A DNA stretch of 64,000 bases from Tetracladium setigerum (Eukaryota > Ascomycota > Leotiomycetes > Helotiales): contig PZJY01000007.1 of assembly GCA_031472005.1 (NCBI GenBank), positions 1,426,001-1,490,000 of the forward strand, given 5' to 3'. Positions 21,477 to 32,814 of the stretch are shown piece after piece. Numbering within the stretch: position 1 is the first letter of the stretch; the number at the start of each line of letters is the position of its first letter. Both the position numbers and the translations under genes were made by a program. The notes under the pieces were generated by a model, which searched no databases, was not told the DNA's origin, and worked only from the letters and a program-made list of their open reading frames with translations.

Positions 21477-21947
21477 GAGTAGTTGAGCCTGTTCGGTGTC
21501 TGCTGGCCAGTCGCACGGCTTGAGATGGTAGGGGTGGATGAGGATGAGCAATGACTGATGGATATATATGCCTTGAACGAAAAATAATAATGCAATTGAA
21601 CCTGGACACTTCTAATCCTGATATGGTGTGCCGAACGTGAAATTGTGACGACGGAATCCACTGCATTTCTCTTTGCTTTACCATTCGTATTTGAGCGCAT
21701 TATCATCAATTGAGTGTCTACATTCTTCATGACCATTTATCTTCGTGTAGAAAGGGTGTGTGTGTGAGAGAGAGAGAGAGAGAGTGTGTGTGTGTGTGGC
21801 TCGCTGCCAAGCCAGGCAGAGCGGAAGGCTGAAAGTCAGGCTGCGGGTTTGAATGAATCGGCGTCACAATCTTGTATATCTAATCTGGATCACATCTTGA
21901 CCACCACCACCAATATTCAGCAACAAAACCAGGATACCCGTCAAAAC
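21477..21947. other. Intergenic with microsatellite
   Basis: 3' flank of the 550-residue protein gene and REX2 leader. A compound (GT)n(GA)n(GT)n microsatellite lies at 21755-21798. Confidence 0.6.
21755..21798 (+). repeat. Compound (GT)n(GA)n(GT)n microsatellite
   Basis: GT repeats, then GA repeats, then GT repeats, about 150 bp upstream of the REX2 start. Confidence 0.95.
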
Positions 21948-22716
21948 ATGTCAGAACTTAGCAACAGCCACCCGCTTGTCTGGATCGATTGTGAGGTGAG
22001 CTGACCTCCCACCCCACCTGCAGACTTATAATTGCCTGCCTCCTTCCTTACTGTGCTGACTGAGTCTCACTCCTTGCTGCAGATGACCGGGCTGGACGTG
22101 GACCACGATGTTATAATCGAGATATTTTGCGTAATCACCAATGGCAATCTGGAAGTGCTGGACGAGGAGGGCTGGGGAGCTGTGATCCATCAAAGCAAGG
22201 AGCGCATGGATGAGATGGTAAGATGCAGCGGATTTCCCATGTTTTCAATTCTCAGCACACAAATTTGTCGGTCAGCCAGCCCTCCTCTCTGCTGACAAGA
22301 GGCGCGCCCGGAAATAGGACGAGTGGTGTACCAAAACCCACGGCAAGAATGGACTCACGGCAGCAGTTATTGCATCGACTACCACGCCCGAAGAAGCGGC
22401 GACCTCCCTCCTGGAATACATCAAGAAGTATGTGCCCGAGCCCAAGCGAGCGCTGTTGGCGGGCAACACGGTGCATGCGGACAAGGCATTTTTGCGGAAA
22501 GGTGCATACAAGAAGGTCAATAGTCATCTCAGCCATCGCATTCTGGATGTGAGTTCGTTGAAGGAAGCGGCGAAACGCTGGAGTCCACTGGAGGTACTGG
22601 TGAACGTGCCCGAGAAGAAGTATCTCCACCAGGCGAAGCAAGATATTCTGGAGAGCATTGCGGAAGCGAAGTACTACAAGGAGAGTATCTTTCAGGGGAG
22701 AGCACCGACATCATAA
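21948..22716 (+). CDS. REX2: Oligoribonuclease, DEDDh 3'-5' exonuclease
   Basis: Degrades RNA oligonucleotides of a few residues; the yeast homologue Rex2 acts in mitochondria and also in snRNA and rRNA processing. Exons 21948-21995, 22083-22217 and 22318-22716 give 193 residues. Exonuclease motifs are in order: VWIDCEMTGLD (first Asp and Glu, split by intron 1), LLAGNTVHADKAFL (second Asp), HRILDVSSLKEAAKRW (third), and HQAKQDILESIAEAKYYK (catalytic His with Asp five residues later). The length matches the family (about 180-200). Reading frame upstream of the ATG stays open for about 50 residues, so an alternative, targeting-type N-terminus from a non-ATG or spliced start is possible; I chose the ATG at 21948 because it directly precedes the conserved core. 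Confidence 0.92.
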
Positions 22717-23417
22717 CACACCACCTATACATATATACCTTGGTACCTATTACTGCAAAGGATTGGAATAAAGGTGAGCATGGATAAGATAGTAGTTGGT
22801 TATGCACACAAACACACACACACACGCATAGAGGGATTAGAGATTTTGGAGCTCCCATCAGCCAGTGTCTTCAATGTTGAACAGCCAGGAATGATCTTAG
22901 CAAAACAACAAAGTGTGTTCGGCAATAATGCAGAGCAATGCAAATATGGTGGTGAGTGATTAATTATATCGCAAGCTCAGGCCAGTCACAGCAGGGCAAT
23001 AAATGATAATTAAAGCGAAAGAATACCTCGATCCATTACATTACTGTAATTACGGTATGTAAGGTATGAATCAATGAAAGAATCAGGAGATTCTATTGGG
23101 TTGTTTGTTGGGCAGTAGTGAGGGAGCTGCATGATCCAGAGATGGCAGAGAACCCTCGTAATCGACGTCAACCCCTCCCTCAGCTCCAACACGTTGTGGC
23201 GCCTTCCCTTCCCTTCCCCCACCCACGTTGATCATTTGAATTCTCTTGCAGAATAGAATCTACCTCGAAGTACCTACGAGTATATAAGGTCGAGACCTCA
23301 CCCTCAAGAAGTTGCTTTCTGCACAATCTGCAAAACAGGGACTGACTGTAGCTATTCTACCCCTCTATCCTCCCCTCACACCCACTCACTCGGCGCTTCG
23401 CATCCCCAGCAATCATC
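22717..23417. promoter_or_regulatory. Intergenic, phosphoglucomutase upstream region
   Basis: REX2 3' flank, a short (CA)n tract near 22806-22824, then the PGM promoter with a TATATAAGG element near 23280-23289 about 130 bp before the PGM start. No gene seen. Confidence 0.5.
23280..23290 (+). promoter_or_regulatory. Possible TATA element of phosphoglucomutase gene
   Basis: GTATATAAGG lies about 130 bp upstream of the PGM ATG, followed by a CT/CA-rich leader. Strong TATA-like match suits a highly expressed glycolytic-branch gene; inference only. Confidence 0.45.
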
Positions 23418-25278
23418 ATGGCAACCAAAACTGTTGAGTTCACGGCCTTCACCGACCAAAAGCCAGGAACGTAAGTCAACAAAATGCAACCTCCCTCCCT
23501 ATTCTTGTTCTATTCTCCTCTATCTAGACCTCGCAATTGACCTCTTCCCCCGCTGCATAGGTCTGGTCTGAGGAAGAAGGTTGTCGTCTTCCAGAAGCCC
23601 CACTACAGCGAGGCTTTCGTGACCAGCATTCTCCTCTCCATCCCCGAAGGCGTTAAGGACAGCTTCTTGGTCATTGGAGGTGATGGACGATACTGGAACC
23701 CGGAGGTTGTCCAACTCATTGCAAAGATTGGAGCTGCCTACGGTGTCAAGAAGCTTCTCATCGGCCAGGATGGTATCTTGAGCACGCCAGCTGCTTCTCA
23801 CATCATCCGCAAGCGAAAGGCGACTGGTGGCATTCTTCTCACTGCCAGCCACAATGCTGGAGGTAGACAAGACCCCCTTCTCTCTATCTGCAGAAGCATA
23901 TCCTAACAACTTCGTCAGGCCCAAAGAACGATTTCGGTATCAAGTACAACTTGGCAAATGGTGGCCCAGCTCCCGAGAGCGTTACCAACAAGATCTACGA
24001 AACCTCTAAATCCCTCACTTCCTACAAGATCGCAGACATTCCAGATGTTGACATCAGCACCATTGGCACAAAGACATACGGATCCTTGGAGGTCGAGATC
24101 ATCGACTCCTGCACAGACTATGTCGACATGCTGAAAGATATTTTCGATTTCCCATTGATCACGGAATTCTTCAAGAAGAACCCCGATTTCAAGGTTCTCT
24201 TTGACGCCCTCTCCGGTGTCACTGGCCCTTACGGAAAGGCCATCTTCGAACATGAATTCGGTCTTTCGAGCGCCAGCACACAGAACTGCATCCCATCTCC
24301 CGATTTCAACGGAGGTCACCCAGATCCCAACCTCACCTACGCACACTCTCTCGTCGATGCTGTCGACAAGGGAGGAATTCACTTTGGTGCTGCCAGTGAT
24401 GGAGACGGAGACCGCAACATGATCTACGGTGCCAATGCCTTTGTCTCCCCCGGTGACAGTTTGGCCATTATTGCTCACCACGCCAAGCTCATTCCATACT
24501 TCAAGAAGCAAGGTGTCTACGGTCTTGCACGCAGTATGCCAACATCTGGAGCTGTCGATCTTGTAGCCAAGGCTCAAGGTCTCAATAGCTACGAAGTCCC
24601 AACCGGATGGAAGTTTTTCTGTGCTCTTTTCGATGCTGATAAGCTCTCCATTTGCGGCGAGGAATCTTTCGGTACTGGTAGCAACCACATTCGTGAGAAG
24701 GATGGCCTGTGGGCAGTTGTCGCCTGGTTGAACATCATCGCTGCTCTCGGCCTGCAGTTCCCAGATTCCACACCCAGCATTTCTCAGATCCAGCTCGATT
24801 TCTGGAAGACCTATGGTCGTACCTTCTTCACTAGGTACGACTACGAAGATGTTAGCAGCGAGGGTGCAGCCAAGCTGGTCAAAGACTTGGATTCCAAGAT
24901 TGCCGGTTCGTCCTTCATCGGGTCTACCGTTGGTGGTACGTATTTCTCTCTCCCCGTCTCGTGATCTCACACTAAAATATGGCAGACCGCACTGTTGCAG
25001 AGGCTGGTGATTTCTCTTACACCGATCTGGATGGTAGTGTTTCACCTAACCAAGGACTGTACGTCAAGTTCTCTGATGGATCTCGAATTGTTGTTCGTCT
25101 ATCTGGAACTGGCAGTTCGGGTGCTACTATTCGCTTGTACATCGAGAAGCACACTAGCGACGAGAGCAGCTACGGAAAAGATGCGCAAGACTTCCTCAAG
25201 CCTGATATCTCTCTCGCCACTGAGTTCTTGAAGTTCCAGGAGTATGTCGGACGTACCGAGCCTGATGTCAAGACATAA
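23418..25278 (+). CDS. PGM2: Phosphoglucomutase
   Basis: Interconverts glucose-1-phosphate and glucose-6-phosphate in the cytosol, linking glycolysis to glycogen, trehalose and UDP-glucose (cell-wall) synthesis. Exons 23418-23470, 23561-23862, 23919-24935 and 24986-25278 give 554 residues, the normal family length, with no frame break. The four signature loops are present: the phosphoserine loop GGILLTASHNAGGPKNDFG near residue 115, the metal loop ASDGDGDRN near 290, the sugar-recognition loop CGEESFGTGS near 375, and the phosphate-binding loop RLSGTGSSGATIRLY near 500. The phosphoserine loop has Ala where many homologues have Pro (TASHNPGG); the catalytic Ser is intact. The isozyme label (PGM1 or PGM2) cannot be decided from sequence alone. 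Confidence 0.95.
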
Positions 25279-26313
25279 AGGGTGGGTAGATGCCTGGTTG
25301 TATGAGGGTGGTTCCAAGCACGCCAGAGACGTTGCTCCAAATCACATTAGCAGCAGCAGCAGCAGCAGTAGTAGTACTAGTACACGACCTTTAGCATGCG
25401 TGCAAACAAAATGCAGTTTTAAGTCTTCTCTCGAGATTGTGTTTGTTGGCGCCGAGGCATCTTCAGTTTGGTTTAGTAGAGTATCGTGGTGGTATTCATG
25501 TCACTTGACCACTGACCGAAGATAAAATTCAGAGAATGTGGATCAGCAGGCGAGGTTGACCTGACCATGACCGACCAAGCCAAATCCCAGGCTTGGGCGC
25601 TCTCCATAGGCTACATGGCACTGTCCCAGGCTGCCGGACTGCGCTGTCAGTGGTCAGCAGCCGAGGGAACATCAAAATGCCTAATCCGGCACAGCCCCTA
25701 GGGAGGCATTGTTGATGCTACCGCCACAGACCAATCAGCGAAGGACAAGATGACATCTGTAAATGTCTCTAAAACGAGTTAAGATGAGATAAGAATAAGC
25801 ATGAGTATGAGGATGAGGATGACTTCTCATCCGTGCACTAACCATCTCACTACTCTCGGGTTCGGTGGTGAATCAAACAAAGTCTTCGGACATTGGCTTC
25901 AGGTACCGTACCTCATTCAACCTTCAGTAGAGGAAAGGTACCTCACCTTTGGCGAAGTAAGATATCAGCCTCCCCCAAATATGATTCATGTGGTGGTGCT
26001 TTTGGAACAATGGAGGCTCCAAAGCTTCCAACCCAAGACATATATTTATCTTCTCTCTATATATCTTTGTTGTCTCTTTATTGACCGACATAACTCCAGA
26101 CAAACAAACAAACACTCTCAACACCAACCAACAAAGATCACTCTCTCGACACTTCTTCGTCACAGTTTCTATCAAACCACCTTACATACATATACATCTA
26201 CATCCATCCATCTCACACCATCGGTGTTCCTTCACTTCATCACTCGCCACCCAACCTCTCAACTCTAAACACCTAACCACCCACACACAGCAAACAAACT
26301 CTCATTATCAATT
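25279..26313. other. Intergenic
   Basis: PGM 3' flank with an (AGC)n repeat near 25350-25369, then a region of low ORF content and the CT/CA-rich leader of the P-loop gene. TATATTTATC/CTATATATC near 26040-26065 could be its TATA region. No other gene supported. Confidence 0.5.
25350..25369 (+). repeat. (AGC)n microsatellite in PGM 3' flank
   Basis: About six AGC units followed by AGT units and a GTACTAGTAC palindrome. Confidence 0.9.
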
Positions 26314-26778
26314 ATGTCGCAGCAAGCAACCATCATTGCTGGCTTCCCAGGCATCGGCAAATCCCACTTCTCCAGCAACCACTCCAGCAAACATACCTTC
26401 CTCGACCTCGACACCTCAACATTCTCCCACGTAAATGGCACTCCCAACCCAGCCTTCCCTCAAAACTACATCTCCCACATCCACACTCTCCTCTCCAAGC
26501 CCAATCTGGTCATCCTCGTCGGCGTGCACGACGTCGTTCGCGACCAGCTCGTTGCCAACAACATCAACTTCACCCTTGTCTACCCAGAGCAGCGTCTCAA
26601 GGAGGAGTATGTGCAGAGATGGGTCAGAAGAGGGAGTCCAAAGTCCTTTGTCGATAAGTTGAGTGGCTTTTGGGATGCCTTTACCGGGAGTTGCAGGGCT
26701 CAGAGAGGCTGTAGGCATGTTGTTCTCGGCGAGGATATGTACTTGTCGGATGTGATGGGTGGGATTTTGTCTGCGTAG
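26314..26778 (+). CDS. Small P-loop NTPase/kinase-like protein, phage-type family
   Basis: Single exon, 154 residues. Walker A sits right at the N-terminus (IIAGFPGIGKSHFSS), followed by FLDLDTSTFSHV, NPAFPQNYISHIHTLL, a Walker-B-like strand (NLVILVGVHDVVRDQL), the TLVYPEQRLKEEYVQRWVRRG block and YLSDVM near the end. The combination 'short P-loop, LDxDSSxF, NPxWPxNYxxHI, TLVYPxxxLKxEYxxRxxxRG' is one I associate with small ATP-binding proteins of phages and bacteria, possibly nucleotide-kinase-like; no reaction can be assigned. It has no intron and no targeting signal. A long CA/CT-rich leader suggests it is expressed. Horizontal origin is an inference, and the codon use looks ordinary for this window (many C-ending codons). 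Confidence 0.75.
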   Translation: MSQQATIIAGFPGIGKSHFSSNHSSKHTFLDLDTSTFSHVNGTPNPAFPQNYISHIHTLLSKPNLVILVGVHDVVRDQLVANNINFTLVYPEQRLKEEYVQRWVRRGSPKSFVDKLSGFWDAFTGSCRAQRGCRHVVLGEDMYLSDVMGGILSA

Positions 26779-29322
26779 GGAGGGAGATATGAGCGCTGTT
26801 CCTTTTGCTTTTCTTCTGTCTGATACTGCATATGCTTTTCTGCTTGGCGTCGGTTTTGGTGCTAGACTGTACATGCATGGTCTTTTTTTCTTGCGGAGTT
26901 GCATAGCATGACTGGTGGGTTAGAGGGAGCCTTATGAAATTACGACTTTATGAGATACGGATGTCATATAAGACTTGGTGTTTTGGGGACATGCATTGGA
27001 GGATATACCACATTAGAGAGAGAGAGGGGAAGATTCAGATCTTTAGAAGGAGAGATATTGGATTGTACAATACTAAACGAAGAGTAAACTTTCACATATT
27101 CTATTTGCATTCTCCAAGTGACTGCACAATTACTCCTAGGAAAGGGCGAGGAAGTTCATTATTCTCAAGGGCAATTGAAACAGGAATTTAATTGCTACAT
27201 TGCTTCCATCTTCCCTTCCTCCCAGAGTCCTCGTCGAAAAAGCCCATCCATCACGTCTGTGCTCACCACAATATGACAGCCTACCTTACTTGATTCTCCA
27301 TATTCAATTCAGCCATCAATGAGCCGCTCGGTGAGCCAGTCGACAGAGGGCGGAACCCTGTTGACCACTCATCCACAAAGACAAAACTTCTCAACAAAAC
27401 CGGCAAGATGGTGTTTGGTACTGTATAATAAGAGCCTACAGGTGGTACTTCTGCGCTCAGCGCTTCAATCTCGAACGGTTGGAAATTCCAATGATCAGCC
27501 TCCACAATTTCGGCTCTTCAAAACTTCCAGCCCCGAGTAGCTGCATTCACGCAAAATTTCGTCCATCGAAATAAGCGATTGGTTGGCTGCTCGTGCCTTA
27601 TAATCTAAAAAAAGGAAGAAACTATTGGAAATCTAGACCTAAATATATGCATCTTCAGCGTTAAGAAAAGGAGGAACGAGCCAATGGAAAATCTGGAGCT
27701 GATCATATGAATGAGTCCTAGCGACAATGCCGGCGAGGGAAGCGGCGCAGTTATTGAAAAGGACAGCAAAGGATTTCCATGATCAACTGTCCTGTTATAT
27801 TGACAGAATGAAGATGATATTTATGCTCACATCTTTCTGGATCCCAAGTGTTGTTTGAAGTGTGTACTATGCGTAAAATGCAGCAGACTTCCTGGAACCG
27901 GGATACGTCTTGTTTATCTGTATCCTATTGGAAGCCGGAATGAAGACTTGTTTAGACTTCTAGTATTGATATCAAGTAGACGATAGATGGTCATAAAATG
28001 TATCTCTGTCTGATCTGCCACTCATATTCACAGCCTCGTCAGCTGTGCCCATTTACCTAGATACACCCAGGTACCTAGATGGGTAGGTAGGTGACTCAGT
28101 TCTGGTTGGTACGAGGTGCCATGTGACCGCAATAAACGCGGCCACTTACCCGCATCTTTTTGCATAGCGCAACATGGTTAGGTAGGTATGGGCTTTCCAA
28201 AGCATTGCACCCAGCCGTTGGGAGATGTGAAAAACACAAAGGCTTGGCGAGCTCCCATTTCCTAATATCACCTACCTCGGTATGAGTGAGAAGTAAGGAA
28301 TAGCATTACTTCATCAAATAAAGCGACTGCGATCACCCCACTGCATTTTCTTGATATCCACTCATATAGCTTGAAAGACCTCCTTCGATGAAGGAAGATT
28401 GTTGAGGAGAATGTGAGCAACGTTGTTGAAGGGGTTTATGTAACATGGTGGGAAGGTGGATATCCGCGATCTGGTTGAAAAATGACTGCAGGTATGATTA
28501 TATTGTATCCTGATGCATAAAAGAAACTCTATACACCATCGGGGTGATGGATCTGATAATACTTGGTTCATCACAAAGCTCGCGATTAAGAAAAATCACT
28601 TATGATGCACGCTAATCAGCTACTGAAGTTTGCGAGATGATGTGACAGAATAGCGGATTACAGGTGAACGAAACGTAAGTCACCTGTTGTTCTTTTCTTT
28701 TTAGGGGCGAGCTGCGTGCAGACGACTAAGATGAGTAGAGAGCTGCTAATGAATTATGGGTTGAAGCCCGGAGTGCTCAACATAGAGAAGACCACTCAGG
28801 CACAACATGAATTGATAATGTTTGAATTGTGCCTACGTGTTTCATGGCAAATAAAAGTCTGCATCGGGCAGACCAAATAACAAAAATACGTTGACACTCC
28901 ATGTGATGAAAAAGCCTTATCTTCTAGGAAAGAGAGAACACAATCAACTGCAACGCAATGCAAAGGTATCATTGGGGGCATTGCTGCCAAAGCAAAAAAA
29001 ACAACAACAACCATGCAGTACACGAATGACGCATAATCAAAAGCAAAAAGACCAATCAAAACAAAGAAATAATCCATCATCTTGGTTGGCACTGCAAGCC
29101 ACCTTCCAACAACGCCAAACCTCTGGTAAGTAACCCCTAACTGCCTCCAAATGCAACTTAACAAATAAAAAAACGCTGTCCAAAAAAGGGTACAATGTTG
29201 TAGGTAGTCAAATGAAATCAAAACCCGTCTCCTCGTGTTTGTAGTAGATATGAAAAATGAAATGAGACTCCAGCAAAATACAACATATCCGTCAGACAGT
29301 TGGATAGGGACCCAGTATGAGC
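26779..29322. other. 2.5 kb gene-poor AT-rich stretch
   Basis: Only short ORFs with many stops on both strands. ACCTAGATACACCCAGGTACC and TAGGTAGGTAGGT tracts occur near 28060-28095 and 28180. No transposase, reverse transcriptase or RNA gene recognised. The right part (about 28790-29322) is the 3' flank of the bHLH gene. Confidence 0.45.
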
Positions 29323-31074
29323 TTACTGCGTCAGGTCCATTCCGTATTCATCTTCCTCCTTGAAGCTGATTGAGCCAGCCCCGGAACCCCCACTGTTGTG
29401 TCCACTCCAATACTGCCCGGGACCACCCATTCCTGCTTGGCCAGTATCGCCAGAACTATGGTTATCTGGGCTTAGAGAATTATCGAGTTGAGCATGAGAA
29501 TGGTTTGGGCCCCCAATAGGCTCTCCTTTGACATCGGTGTGTTTTGGAACTCGAAGGCCGGTGCCTGGGGCACGAGAGTAAAGAAACTTATTCCCGTCAT
29601 TCTTGAACATCGAATCCATAAGTTCCGTGTGCATGCGTCTCTCATCCTCAGTCTCCTCGAATGGAAATGTACCACCTAGCTCGGTAATCATGTTGGCAAG
29701 ATCCTCTTGTTGCTGAAGTTTGAGGTGCAACATCCACATGAGATCCCGAGTCCAGCTCACTGCACCGTTGAGAATGTCGCCTTTATTGGGACCCTTGTCC
29801 TTCTCCTCAATGGGGATGCCTGTTGTAATGTTTCCAGCCGTAGCCCGTCGAGCGCCTGGTCCAGCCAAGCCAGATGTGGCTTGAGGTGGGCTCATGCCGC
29901 TGGGTGGATGTGATAACCCTGCAAGAGTGGGGGAGAGTGGTGAGTTGTTCTGGAGAGCTTTGCGAACCTTTTCGTCCTCGAGTCGATGAAGCGGGACAAG
30001 ATGACTCAATTCTTGAATCCTCTCGTTGATATTATCTCGTCTTCGGCGTTCCACCAAGTTATGAGACTCCCGTCGCCGCCTCCTTTTCATTTCTTGTGAT
30101 TGCAGGGCTGGAGCGCTTGCCGTTTGGTTCAGCTTAGTTGGCATTGAAGCGCCTTTGAGGATATCGGAAATTTGAGGATTTGGGTGAACGCCTTGAATAG
30201 GCGACGAGAAGTCCGAGCCGGGGAAAGAGGTTAGGCTACTGGGTGTTTGATCCCACTGCCCCGAAAGAGTCTTTTGATGTCGATGAGAGTGTGTAGTTCG
30301 AATTGGTTGCGAAGGGAAACTCGAGTGTTCAGCTGAGCCAATGTTGAGCGATGAGATTGCGGGTGTTTTGGGGGTTAGAGGGCTTCTCATACTGTTGCTT
30401 GAACTTGGCTTTCTTCCTTGCACTCCTGCCAACCGTGGACGCTGCCGAATCCCATTCATGTCAGACCCAGGTATTGGTGATCCGGTGTAGGAACTTGGCG
30501 AATGAATGATGTTGCTCGAGGCCTGCATGTGTCTGAATTGCGCCTGGGTGAAACTGGGAGCAAAGGGACTTTGTATTGGATCACCGTCTGGCGTATTCGA
30601 GTATCCGTTGATATGGTTGGGATCGACCGAGAGCGGCGCAGTCCCGTTGTGGGGAGTGGGATACATGTTTTGCTGGAAATCAAATTCCATGCCGTATTGT
30701 CCATTACTCTGCATGCCTTGGTTGTTGTGGGAATCCATGGTACCTAGGCTGTCGAGCAGCTCGTCGTCATCGAAAGTCGAAATTCCCTTTGAGAATCCCG
30801 CGTTGGAGGAACCGTGATTATTTGTCTGAGCGAACTGATTGCTCTGATAAGAAGATCCATACCCACCAGATGGTATTGATACCCCGTTGCTTCCCATGGT
30901 GAGATCGTTGGGATTAATGCTTCCCCCATGCGAACCAAACTGGTGAAAGTGTTGCTGAGGCATATTGAAGCCTTGCTGAGCTCCTCCGACGTACCGTTGA
31001 TTGTTGTGAGATCCAAAGAATTGATCTTCCGGCTCGTCTTTGATGTATGGGCTAGATGAACCCGTCCCAGCCAT
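29323..31074 (-). CDS. bHLH transcription factor with long-loop helix-loop-helix
   Basis: Nuclear DNA-binding regulator, expected to bind E-boxes (CANNTG). Single exon, 583 residues, ATG at 31074. The N-terminal half is disordered, rich in Gln, Asn, Ser and Gly (YIKDEPEDQFFG, QHFHQFG), a plausible activation region. The basic region and helix 1 lie at about residues 328-365 (MKRRRRRESHNLVERRRRD, then NINERIQELSHLVPLHR), with the E-box-contacting His-Glu-Arg pattern (H, E, R in HNLVERRRR). A loop of about 65 residues follows (NNSPLSPTL...GPNKG) before helix 2 at about 431-455 (DILNGAVSWTRDLMWMLHLKLQQQ). This long-loop arrangement resembles the Aspergillus AnBH1-type and USF-like fungal factors; that orthology is from memory. 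Upstream lies an unusually long intergenic region, consistent with complex control. Confidence 0.88.
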   Translation of the reverse strand: MAGTGSSSPYIKDEPEDQFFGSHNNQRYVGGAQQGFNMPQQHFHQFGSHGGSINPNDLTMGSNGVSIPSGGYGSSYQSNQFAQTNNHGSSNAGFSKGISTFDDDELLDSLGTMDSHNNQGMQSNGQYGMEFDFQQNMYPTPHNGTAPLSVDPNHINGYSNTPDGDPIQSPFAPSFTQAQFRHMQASSNIIHSPSSYTGSPIPGSDMNGIRQRPRLAGVQGRKPSSSNSMRSPLTPKTPAISSLNIGSAEHSSFPSQPIRTTHSHRHQKTLSGQWDQTPSSLTSFPGSDFSSPIQGVHPNPQISDILKGASMPTKLNQTASAPALQSQEMKRRRRRESHNLVERRRRDNINERIQELSHLVPLHRLEDEKVRKALQNNSPLSPTLAGLSHPPSGMSPPQATSGLAGPGARRATAGNITTGIPIEEKDKGPNKGDILNGAVSWTRDLMWMLHLKLQQQEDLANMITELGGTFPFEETEDERRMHTELMDSMFKNDGNKFLYSRAPGTGLRVPKHTDVKGEPIGGPNHSHAQLDNSLSPDNHSSGDTGQAGMGGPGQYWSGHNSGGSGAGSISFKEEDEYGMDLTQ

Positions 31075-32764
31075 TGTGGCTCTCGAAGAAATAGCTATGG
31101 CGGTTTAACGTCGCCAAAATGCTGGTAATAGCGGTCGGCGTTATATATTTCCGCGATCGATTGTCGATACCTGAGTGTGTGACAAACATTAGCCGTTGAA
31201 AACGCTTCTGGAAAAGCAAGCATTGAGCTGTAGAGACATTTCTGGGAGACCCAGATAAGGAAACTTTGGTGTGACAACGTTGTCCAGGAAGCAAGCATAG
31301 TTCATTCGGAATGTGAACACTTCAGCAAGTGTGCATGCTCCCTGTTACTGTCGTCGCCCTGCAGGCCTTCTGCATCAAGGGAGTCGACTTACTTTCGGAG
31401 AAGAGGGCGGTGATAGACGTTCGCAAACAGATAACGCTTCGTAAAGATAGTCTCTCGCTCGAGAGAACCGAATGCTACAAAGATTCGGTGTAGATGTGTT
31501 TCCGTCTTGGCGCAACAAGATGGACGGTGAATGTTCTGTAGAGGGAGTTCTGTAGCACAACAGTCAATAGCCACTCATACAAGATGGGAATCGAGGATCG
31601 AGGAACGGAAGGTCAGGTAACGATGAGCGAGGGTCGCGGGGAGAGACTACCTATGTTGTGGGCACCAGGAAGAGGCGAAAGGTTTGGTTTGGGGATGTGA
31701 CGGAGCGATGGATGGCTCGAGGGACCGACGACTTGCTAAACTGGTTGGTGCAGCCTCAGAGGTAAGATGAGTGAATTTGCGGTGAGAGAGGCGACCGCTT
31801 TGATTCAGCTTGGAAGAGTGCGAGAATGTTACACACAAAATGATGCTGCTGGAATGGATGCCGAACCACGATGCTGTGGGGAGGATAAGGGACCGGATCC
31901 GAAGGAAGGGATGTGATGCGCTGAGGTGGGTGTTTGTATCAAGTTTCTTGTTCCACGAGCAAGGGGGTCGGTGTGCGGGATCTACTGGATGGCGGGGTAG
32001 GATAGGCGGGCGCAAAAGGAAGAAGCGGTGGTTGACGAAAAAGGAAGAGGATATAAATTGAGCGGATGCTTTGGGATGATTTGTTGACGGGAGGAAGATA
32101 GGGTTTGGCGATGACAGGAGGCGAGAGGAATAGTGCGTGTCTGTCGTGTAGGTAGTGTAGTCAAGGCAGATGGAAGTAGTGTGTGTCTTGTTCGGATGTA
32201 CTGTAAAAGGAGAACGGGCGTGGGCGAGCTAGAAGCTAGTGTGGTTGCAGCACTGTACGTAGGCCAATGGAAATGCTGCGTGGATCCCTGAGAGCAGCAA
32301 TAAATTCCGACTAATAAACTCCACGGGGGTGTTCCTTTCAGGAGGAAGACGAGAGAGACACACCACAACAACGGATGGAGTTGTCCGCGGGGCAGCTTGG
32401 GGTTGATATATGTTGTTGGTGGTGGCGGCGTCGGGTATGTATGGTGCGAAGCGACACTAGCAAGAATGGATGGAATAATATAATGGACCTTGATGCCTGG
32501 GGAACGGAGGGAGGAAGAAAGAGACGAGAGAGAGAGAGATAGGTAGAAAGAAGGATTGACTTCCGATGTTCGCCGCAAGGGACGGAGGGTGAGGAGTGAG
32601 TGTGTGGGGAAGTGGATGGATGCAATTACTCGGGTCCACGATGATGGAAAGAGGAGAGTCAGCTTTCCCTGGTAATCGAGAGAGAGAAAGTCCAAGGGAG
32701 TCCAAGAGTGTTGTGGTGTTGCGATGGTTTGTGGACGATGATGATGATGATGAATGATGTTGAT

Positions 32765-32814
32765 GATATTGTGATATTGTGATATTGTGATATTGGTGCT
32801 GCTGCTGCTGCTGC
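32765..32814 (+). repeat. GATATTGT tandem (x4) plus (TGC)6
   Basis: Four tandem 8-bp GATATTGT-type units (last ends in GG), followed directly by six TGC units. Confidence 0.95.

Noticed and set aside
23915..25045. 376-residue minus-strand ORF antisense to phosphoglucomutase
   Set aside because: It is an exact antisense shadow of a well-supported gene, with no domain of its own; codon bias of the sense strand explains the open frame.
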